NCBI GenBank assembly: GCA_040007395.1
Contig: JBDTVG010000107.1
Location: 1 to 64,000, forward strand
Source: DATGFK01 sp040007395
GTDB lineage: Bacteria; Chloroflexota; Anaerolineae; Aggregatilineales; UBA2796
Length of the DNA: 64,000 nucleotides
Reading direction: 5' to 3'
Shown here: positions 58,639-64,000 of the stretch, piece after piece
Numbering within the stretch: the first letter of the stretch is position 1
Layout: the number at the start of each line of letters is the position of its first letter
Made by a program: the position numbers and the translations under genes
The notes under the pieces: model-generated
Database searches by the model: none
Told to the model about the DNA's origin: nothing
Seen by the model: the letters and a program-made list of their open reading frames with translations, nothing else

Positions 58639-59373
58639 TTAAGCCATTGTCAGGCCGCCATCAACATGGATGGCCTGCCCGGTGATAAAAGATGCCGCAT
58701 CGGAACACAAAAATAGCACTACCGCCGCCACTTCGTCAGCCGTGCCAGCGCGACCCTGTGGATTGGTAGGTGTAATCGGCGCTTCGTAGTCTTCCTGAAT
58801 ATCGCCGGGGCATACCGCATTCACGCGAACTTTGTAAGCAGCAAATTCACGGGCAGCCTCGCGGGTAAAGCCGACAACCCCCGCTTTGCTGGCAACATAG
58901 GCTGCGCTGTTTTCCAGCGGCAGCGAAGGCCCATAGACACTCGCTAGATTGACGATAATGCCGCCGCCTTCATCTGCCATGACACGCCCCGCCAACTGCG
59001 TGCAAAAGAAGGTGCCTGTCAGATTAATCTCAATGATGCGCCGCCAGTCGTATTCGTCGAGCTTGATCAGGCTAGTAAAGCGCTGAACCCCTGCTGCATT
59101 CACCAGAATGTGCAGATTGGTGAACTTATCGCGTACCGTTTCAATCGTTGCTGAAGCCTGAAATTTGTTGGAAACATCGCCGCCCCAAGGAACCGCTTGC
59201 CCGCCCGCAGCGATGATCTCTTGTGCCACCTTTTCGGCGCGATCCGGATTGAGATCGTTCACACCGACGGCGGCTCCGGCTTGGGCTAAGGCCAGCGCAA
59301 TCGCCCGCCCTACTCCGGCACCAGCGCCAGTTACAATCGCTACTTTTCCAGTAAGGTCTACCGAGAAATTCAT
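58639..59373 (-). CDS. SDR-family oxidoreductase
   Basis: A classical short-chain dehydrogenase/reductase, 245 residues from ATG 59373 (MNFSVDLTGKVAIVTGAG); an in-frame start at 59430 would add 19 unusual residues. The cofactor loop TGAGAGVGRA is at about 14-23, NAAG near 90, and the catalytic Ser-Tyr-Lys set is in LASVYGPSLPLENSAAYVASKAG. The FabG-like ending SFITGQAIHVDGGL is present. NADPH or NADH specificity and substrate are open; 3-oxoacyl reductase or sugar dehydrogenase are the usual options. The GT-C gene follows 8 bases after its stop. Confidence 0.85.
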   Translation of the reverse strand: MNFSVDLTGKVAIVTGAGAGVGRAIALALAQAGAAVGVNDLNPDRAEKVAQEIIAAGGQAVPWGGDVSNKFQASATIETVRDKFTNLHILVNAAGVQRFTSLIKLDEYDWRRIIEINLTGTFFCTQLAGRVMADEGGGIIVNLASVYGPSLPLENSAAYVASKAGVVGFTREAAREFAAYKVRVNAVCPGDIQEDYEAPITPTNPQGRAGTADEVAAVVLFLCSDAASFITGQAIHVDGGLTMA

Positions 59374-59497
59374 AAAGTCATTGTGTCCATTGTGCCGTTT
59401 GCCTGTGTTTTGTCTCGAATGTGCCGCCATTGTAGCGCATCCGGCGCGGGATCGGATAGAATCACTGTAAGGGAAGATTGCAAGGATATTGAGCAGA

Positions 59498-60331
59498 ATG
59501 CAAGTCTTTATCTGTTATTCGCGAGTCGATAAGCATTTCGCCGCCCAACTCGCTGATGATCTGGCGGATTATGATGTCACCGTCTGGATGGATGTACGCA
59601 GCATCCCGACTGGGGCAAATTGGGACATGGAAGTGCAAAAAGGGCTGGACAGCAGCGATGTAATTCTGGTATTGCTGTCGCCTGCGTCGTCGGCTTCGCA
59701 AAACGTTGCCGATGAATGGAGCTACTTCATCGAAAAAAACAGGACAATTGTGCCTGTGATGATCGAACCATGCGACGTTCCTTTCCGGCTGTCACGCCGC
59801 CAACGGGTAGACTTTAGCACGGACTATAAGGTCGGCTTCCAACAGTTGATCAAAGCGTTGGGATCGCCGGAACTGCGCGATCCCGATAGTACGCAAAAGA
59901 TGCGCCCTGTAGTTCGTGAAGAGTTTATCAAACCCGCGACGGCGGCTCCTAGAAGTCAACCAGCCAAATCGGTAGACAAAGCCGCTGCCATTCCAGAGGT
60001 CGGGATCAAGACGTTCCCGATGATCTGGGCAGACGCTTATCATTGGTTTAATGGTATGGGAACACACGCCACACAGGGCGAAGTCATGATCAGCCGTCAG
60101 GAAGTGAAGCTAATTCCCCACGCCCAGCCGATCACGGTAATTCCCATGCGGAGTCTCGTCGCGGCGGCAGTGCAACGTTCAGTAGATAATCACCTGAAGC
60201 TGACTTACTATGGGCCGGATGGCGCGTTTAGATCGCTGGTTATGATGGGAGCCTTGAAAGCTAGCCGCCGCGAAACCAGTCAGGAACTGCTAAACCTGCT
60301 TAAGCTTTTAACAGGCCGTTCGCTGAGTTGA
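59498..60331 (+). CDS. TIR-domain protein with a C-terminal PH/GRAM-like domain
   Basis: A 277-residue protein from ATG 59498 (AAGGA 11 bases upstream; TTG 59489 is too close to it). Residues 1-125 are a TIR_2-type domain: FICYSRVDKHFAAQLADDL, VTVWMDVRSIPTGANW, DVILVLLSPASSASQNV and ADEW, with E73 at the position of the catalytic glutamate of NADase TIRs. A Pro/Ala linker (about 140-170) leads to a beta-rich domain (about 175-277; GEVMISRQEVKLIPH, ITVIPMRSL, LKLTYYGPDGAFRSLVMMG) resembling PH/GRAM folds and ending in a helix. An NAD-consuming or signalling role is possible. The following enoyl-CoA hydratase gene starts 12 bases later. Confidence 0.8.
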   Translation: MQVFICYSRVDKHFAAQLADDLADYDVTVWMDVRSIPTGANWDMEVQKGLDSSDVILVLLSPASSASQNVADEWSYFIEKNRTIVPVMIEPCDVPFRLSRRQRVDFSTDYKVGFQQLIKALGSPELRDPDSTQKMRPVVREEFIKPATAAPRSQPAKSVDKAAAIPEVGIKTFPMIWADAYHWFNGMGTHATQGEVMISRQEVKLIPHAQPITVIPMRSLVAAAVQRSVDNHLKLTYYGPDGAFRSLVMMGALKASRRETSQELLNLLKLLTGRSLS

Positions 60332-60343
60332 AAGGCTAACTTG

Positions 60344-61129
60344 ATGCCAAGTTTGCTGGTTGAACAATACAACGGCGTGTGTACCCTGACTTTGAATCGC
60401 CCGCATGTGCGAAATGCCCTCAACGGCGACACGATGCTCGCATTAGGTGAGGCAGTACGGGCGTGCGACGAACAAGGCGAAATCCATGTGATCGTCATTA
60501 CAGGCGCGGATGGTGCGTTTTCGTCGGGGGCAGATATTTCGGCGGCAGTGCAGTTGGGTGTGACTCCAGCCGATGCCCATAGCCTTTTGACCGAAGCCTA
60601 CGCGCCGACTCTCAAGGCGATTCGGGCGTGTCCTTGGCCTGTTATTGCGGCGGTAGATGGGATGGCAGCGGGTCTGGGCTGCGATCTGGCGTTGGCCTGC
60701 GATCTGCGGTTGGTGTCAGAACGAGGCGCATTCGCAGAATTGTTTATCCGGGTTGGCCTGATCCCCGATGGCGGCGGAACCTATCTTCTACCGCGTCTAG
60801 TCGGGTTGGGCAAAGCAATGGAAATGATGCTGACTGGCGAAACGGTTAATGCCAACGAATCATTGACATTTGGCCTCGTCAACAAGGTGTATCCAACTGT
60901 GTCGTTTTATGCGGATGTGACCACCTACGCCGAAACACTGGCGCAGCAGGCTCCGTTGGCGTTAATTCGTGGCAAACGGGCGATGCTTGCCGCGCTGAAT
61001 GACCGTTCCTACGATGAGGCTCTGGCACGCGAAGCCGACTATCAGCGCGAAATTCTGGAAAGTGACGATGGCTTTGAAGGGTTCCGCGCTTTTATGGAAA
61101 AACGCACTCCCCATTGGAAAGGGTTTTAA
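60344..61129 (+). CDS. Enoyl-CoA hydratase/isomerase family protein
   Basis: A 261-residue crotonase. The oxyanion-hole elements are TGADGAFSSGADIS (about 51-64) and VDGMAAGLGCDLALACDL (about 104-121), with RVGLIPDGGGTYLLPRLVG following; an acidic residue is present in the usual 131-164 interval, so hydratase or isomerase chemistry is plausible. It also resembles PaaG/PaaF-type 2-(1,2-epoxy-1,2-dihydrophenyl)acetyl-CoA isomerases in length. ATG 60344 has AAAGG nine bases upstream. The thioesterase gene overlaps its stop (TAATG), indicating a beta-oxidation or aromatic-acid module. Confidence 0.87.
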   Translation: MPSLLVEQYNGVCTLTLNRPHVRNALNGDTMLALGEAVRACDEQGEIHVIVITGADGAFSSGADISAAVQLGVTPADAHSLLTEAYAPTLKAIRACPWPVIAAVDGMAAGLGCDLALACDLRLVSERGAFAELFIRVGLIPDGGGTYLLPRLVGLGKAMEMMLTGETVNANESLTFGLVNKVYPTVSFYADVTTYAETLAQQAPLALIRGKRAMLAALNDRSYDEALAREADYQREILESDDGFEGFRAFMEKRTPHWKGF

Positions 61130-61566
61130 TGTCGTCATCCACAGCACCGACGGATCGTTATATCGCCGCTACTGATTTTTATGTGCGGTACGCCGAAACT
61201 GATGCACAGGGAGTGGTTCACCATGCCTCGTATATCGTTTGGTTGGAAGAAGCGCGATCTCACTATGCCCGCAGTGTCGGCAGCGACTACGCCGATTTTG
61301 AACGCGCTGGCTACTTCATGAGCGTGATCGCGGTTGAGATCCGCTATCGTGCGCCCGCTCGTTATGGCAGCCGCGTCGTGATAAGCTGTTGGGTTCAGGC
61401 ACTCAAGAGTCGAACAGTCACGTTTGGCTATGAAGTCCGCGATGTGGCGGAGAACACGCTCCACGCAACCGCCAGCACCGAACATATCTGCATCACCCGC
61501 GAGGGTCAAGTTGTGGCATGGCCCACCGACTGGAAGCAAAAACTTGCCGACGGCTTACCGAGTTAA
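61129..61566 (+). CDS. Acyl-CoA thioesterase, hotdog fold (YbgC/4HBT type)
   Basis: About 145 residues from ATG 61129, which overlaps the preceding stop as TAATG and has GGAAAGGG seven bases upstream. The YbgC signature YAETDAQGVVHHASYIVWLEEAR (written here only in part: ETDAQGVVHHASY) contains the catalytic aspartate near residue 22. It is followed by the strands IAVEIRYRAPARYG and VTFGYEV typical of the single hotdog. It hydrolyses short or aromatic acyl-CoA thioesters; with the crotonase ahead it suggests acyl-CoA turnover. Confidence 0.9.
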   Translation: MSSSTAPTDRYIAATDFYVRYAETDAQGVVHHASYIVWLEEARSHYARSVGSDYADFERAGYFMSVIAVEIRYRAPARYGSRVVISCWVQALKSRTVTFGYEVRDVAENTLHATASTEHICITREGQVVAWPTDWKQKLADGLPS

Positions 61567-61618
61567 CGGCGCATCCACTCAATATAGAGATAGTCAGCAA
61601 TAAATAGGGTTTATCCGT

Positions 61619-62098
61619 ATGGCACGATTCAAACAGACGTTCAAAGTATCAGCTTCACTCAGTGAGGTCTGGCAGCTTCATGACGATCCCAAAGCGCTGA
61701 TCGAACTCACGCCGCCGCCGGTGCAGGTCAAGATTCTTGAGATGGATCGCCCACTGAAAGCCGGCGCTAATCTGCGTTTCAGGTTGGGATTGGGGCCGTT
61801 TGGCGTTGTCTGGCACGCGATTTACGATGAGTTTGAACCCTATAAGCCGGGGATAGCACAGTGCCATTTTGTAGATCGTGAAGTGAGTGGGCCGTTCCAC
61901 AAGTGGACTCATCGCCACACGTTTGACGATCTGGGCGATGGAAGCGCTACCGTCACCGACGATGCACAATTTGAACTCATTGGCGGGTCTTTCGGCGGGA
62001 TCGTTACGGCGTTAGTGGCGTGGCCTGCCATCGCGTTTATGTTTCTCTTTCGGCGTTTCAAAACACGGCGAATGCTTGCCCAAGGCTGGCAAGCCTAA
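61619..62098 (+). CDS. SRPBCC-family ligand-binding protein
   Basis: A 159-residue protein of the START/SRPBCC (polyketide cyclase-like) superfamily. Visible are the N-terminal RFKQTFKVSASLSEVWQLHDD strand-helix, the beta segments LRFRLGLGPFGVVWHAIYDEF, a WTHRHTFDDLGDG turn and the long C-terminal helix (LVAWPAIAFMFLFRRFKTRR), which is hydrophobic enough to associate with a membrane. The superfamily binds hydrophobic ligands in a central cavity. It follows the thioesterase by 52 bases in the same direction and may belong to that unit. Confidence 0.8.
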   Translation: MARFKQTFKVSASLSEVWQLHDDPKALIELTPPPVQVKILEMDRPLKAGANLRFRLGLGPFGVVWHAIYDEFEPYKPGIAQCHFVDREVSGPFHKWTHRHTFDDLGDGSATVTDDAQFELIGGSFGGIVTALVAWPAIAFMFLFRRFKTRRMLAQGWQA

Positions 62099-62136
62099 TC
62101 GACTATCATGTTTACAATACGGTAGTTCATCCACCT

Positions 62137-62625
62137 CTATGGATGATCGTACACGTAGAAAATATAATCTTGCGATACTGTTTTGACTCCCAAATCGTTT
62201 AATACCCTGAGCAGTTGTGCGCGATGATCTGTACCATGGTTAGCGACGTGAAGTAGCACTTGCCACAGGATAAGATCTTTGTCTTCTCCCTCTGGGAATG
62301 GTTTTGTGAATAACATATCGTCGCGCAGATTTTCAAGATAGTCGCGCATAGATTGCTCAACAGTATCCCACTGTGTACGAATAATGTTTCGATCATCAAA
62401 TTTAGTGGGATCAAGGAATTCGGGAGTTTCTAGACCTCGTAACCCGCTAAACCATGTATTATCAACGCTCATGAGATGTACGATTTGGTTTCGGGCAGAT
62501 CCAGCAGAATAGGCAACTTGTTGAGTAAACTGTTCTTGTGAAAGGGGAGTGATATAGGTGTCCCATATATTGCGATTTTCACTGAAGTGATAATTGTAGA
62601 AATGGCGAAAGGCATCTGCGTTCAT
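62137..62625 (-). CDS. DinB-family protein
   Basis: A 162-residue four-helix-bundle protein of the DinB/YfiT-like superfamily. The metal-binding histidines expected of the family are present: one in QIVHLMSVDNTWFSGL (about 47-62) and two in HVANHGTDHRAQLL (about 126-139). Members include thiol-dependent transferases and DNA-damage-inducible proteins of unknown activity, so the exact reaction is open. It is divergent from the hydantoinase gene and convergent with the SRPBCC gene, with a small CATCC/GGATG stem at the junction. Confidence 0.88.
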   Translation of the reverse strand: MNADAFRHFYNYHFSENRNIWDTYITPLSQEQFTQQVAYSAGSARNQIVHLMSVDNTWFSGLRGLETPEFLDPTKFDDRNIIRTQWDTVEQSMRDYLENLRDDMLFTKPFPEGEDKDLILWQVLLHVANHGTDHRAQLLRVLNDLGVKTVSQDYIFYVYDHP

Positions 62626-62744
62626 GGCGTAATTGCTCCTCTATACACGCCTGAAAGACATGATAGTACAAGTGTTCTAACAAAAGTCAAGCTAGTGATT
62701 GGTATATGCCCCAATTCTGTGAAGTTAACGAGAGATAACATGCT

Positions 62745-64000
62745 ATGCTGCCTGCTTTCGTCGGAGTAGACATCGGCGGCACATTTACCGATTTGGTGCT
62801 GAATGTCGATGGTCATCTAAAGATCTATAAACTATTAAGCACACCCGACGATCCAGCACGGGCGATGCTTGCTGGGTTAGCAGCAGTGAACCCCGAAGGC
62901 TTGGCAATGCAAATTTCGCATGGATCAACGGTTGCCACGAATGCGATCCTTGAGCGTAAAGGCGCACGCACTGCTTTGATCACGACACAGGGCTTCCGCG
63001 ATCTACTAGCGATTGGTCGCCAGAATCGCCCTGATCTGTATGCGCTGCAACCGCGTTTGCCCACGCCATTGATCCCGCGTCAATGGTGCTACGAAGTCCC
63101 TGAACGTCTGGATTACACAGGCGTAATCCTCAAACCGCTAAATATAGCTGTGCTGGACACGGTACTCGACGAAATCGTTGCACAAGGGATTGAGTCGGTA
63201 GCGATCTGCTTGCTGTACAGTTATGTCAATCCTGCCCACGAACAGGCTGTTCGGGCGCGAATTCTTGAGCGGGGCTTACTGCAACGCCACCAGATCGCGC
63301 TGTCATGCGAAGTGCTGCCAGAGTTTCGCGAATATGAACGGGCCAGCACCGTTGCCGTTGAAGCCTATGTGCGGCCTGTGATGAGTCGCTATCTTGCGCG
63401 GTTGGAGGAAAAACTGTCGGGCGACAGGCCGCTACGCATCATGAAATCGGATGGCGGCGTAATCAGTGCGCGGCAAGCCCGCGAACAAGCCGTGCAAACC
63501 GTCTTGAGTGGCCCAGCGGCAGGCGTGATTGGCGCGTTCTATCTTGCCAAACAAGCTGGCTATGATCGGATCATTACGCTGGATATTGGTGGGACTTCTA
63601 CCGATGTGGCGCTGTGTCCCGGCGTACCGAGTCGTCGTGCCGAAGCGGAGATCGATGGCTTACCGCTGCGAATTGGCTTGCTGGATATAGAGACAATTGG
63701 CGCGGGCGGTGGTTCGATTGCCCGACTCGATTCTGGGGGAGCACTGCGCGTTGGCCCAGAAAGCGCCGGAGCTGATCCCGGCCCGATAGTCTATGGGCGC
63801 GGCGGGCAGCAGATCACGGTGAGCGATGCTAACGCTGTATTAGGGCGGCTGGATGCTGATCACTTTCTCGGCGGCACGATGGCGCTTGATCTCATTCCGG
63901 CACAGCAGCAGTTGGCGGCATTGGGAACACAGATGGCAACGAGCGCAGAAGCCGCCGCGTTAGGCGTGATCCAGATCGCCAACGTCAACATTGATCGGGC
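62745..64000 (+). CDS. hyuA: Hydantoinase A / 5-oxoprolinase-type ATPase subunit (partial, cut by window edge)
   Basis: From ATG 62745 an uninterrupted frame of 418 codons runs to the window end. It opens FVGVDIGGTFTDLVLN, the ASKHA-fold phosphate loop of the N-terminal hydantoinase domain (Hydant_A_N), contains HGSTVATNAILERKGA and RPLRIMKSDGG, and a second phosphate motif ITLDIGGTSTDVAL with GAGGGSIA, typical of HyuA. Full family length is about 650-700 residues, so roughly a third is missing. The enzyme uses ATP to open hydantoin, oxoproline or similar rings together with a HyuB subunit, expected just downstream. The alternative ATG at 62740 is out of frame. Confidence 0.92.
   Translation, partial: MLPAFVGVDIGGTFTDLVLNVDGHLKIYKLLSTPDDPARAMLAGLAAVNPEGLAMQISHGSTVATNAILERKGARTALITTQGFRDLLAIGRQNRPDLYALQPRLPTPLIPRQWCYEVPERLDYTGVILKPLNIAVLDTVLDEIVAQGIESVAICLLYSYVNPAHEQAVRARILERGLLQRHQIALSCEVLPEFREYERASTVAVEAYVRPVMSRYLARLEEKLSGDRPLRIMKSDGGVISARQAREQAVQTVLSGPAAGVIGAFYLAKQAGYDRIITLDIGGTSTDVALCPGVPSRRAEAEIDGLPLRIGLLDIETIGAGGGSIARLDSGGALRVGPESAGADPGPIVYGRGGQQITVSDANAVLGRLDADHFLGGTMALDLIPAQQQLAALGTQMATSAEAAALGVIQIANVNIDR

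Noticed and set aside
1..64000. tRNA, rRNA, CRISPR arrays, intact insertion sequences or prophage modules
   Set aside because: No cloverleaf with a GTTCRANNC arm, no rRNA-like sequence, no regularly spaced repeats outside coding DNA, and no integrase, intact transposase or structural phage genes were seen; the search was by eye.

Overview
The window reads as ordinary, densely coded bacterial chromosome (roughly 50-55% GC by eye) from a member of the Chloroflexota, most likely Anaerolineae-like. That placement is an inference from gene content: many multi-spanning GT-C (GT39-like) glycosyltransferases with beta-rich C-terminal tails, Thr/Pro low-complexity linkers in exported proteins, a secreted Ig plus FG-GAP-like repeat protein, a bifunctional phosphoglucose/phosphomannose isomerase and a cyclic-glucan-synthase-like giant. 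No rRNA, tRNA, CRISPR array or intact insertion sequence was recognised.

Layout. 1-4.5 kb: sugar isomerase, a serine-pathway pair (class V aminotransferase and SerA) and an RRM protein. 4.9-8.6 kb: a large secreted repeat protein facing a VanY-type carboxypeptidase. 8.9-14.9 kb: operon sucA-sucB-aroA plus a coiled-coil protein. 15.3-18.6 kb: rpsF-ssb-rpsR, a rotamase lipid-side protein, and HU. 18.7-27.4 kb: MFS transporter, GT-C enzymes, a macro-domain gene sitting between perfect 22-bp direct repeats, ilvD, and a DUF4272 gene between G-rich dispersed repeats. 27.4-36.1 kb is the accessory and rearranged part: a frameshifted ankyrin gene, a transposase-fold protein that has lost its catalytic residues, cysteine synthase with two broken copies of its 3' end, a duplicated and truncated small membrane gene, ccmE-ccmG, and a Bro-N/GIY-YIG protein among palindromic repeats. 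36.1-48.3 kb: a MarR-GNAT fusion with its operator, a universal stress protein, the 2,848-residue cyclic glucan synthase homologue and a LacI regulator. 48.6-59.4 kb: OsmC, three more GT-C proteins, an SGNH protein, a two-component kinase with a dead receiver, and an SDR. 59.5-64 kb: TIR protein, enoyl-CoA hydratase, thioesterase, SRPBCC and DinB proteins, and the start of a hydantoinase A gene cut by the window edge.

Most striking observation: the 5' leader of the cysteine synthase gene (31082-31390, minus strand) contains, in order, a good promoter, a ribosome site, a 12-codon reading frame with Cys codons 5 and 7, a hairpin starting inside those codons, a 13-bp antiterminator pairing and a large nested hairpin followed by T-rich sequence. 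This is the complete anatomy of ribosome-mediated transcription attenuation responding to cysteine. A second theme is that several accessory genes are bordered by short direct repeats or palindromes, and that cysteine synthase has been a source of local duplication.
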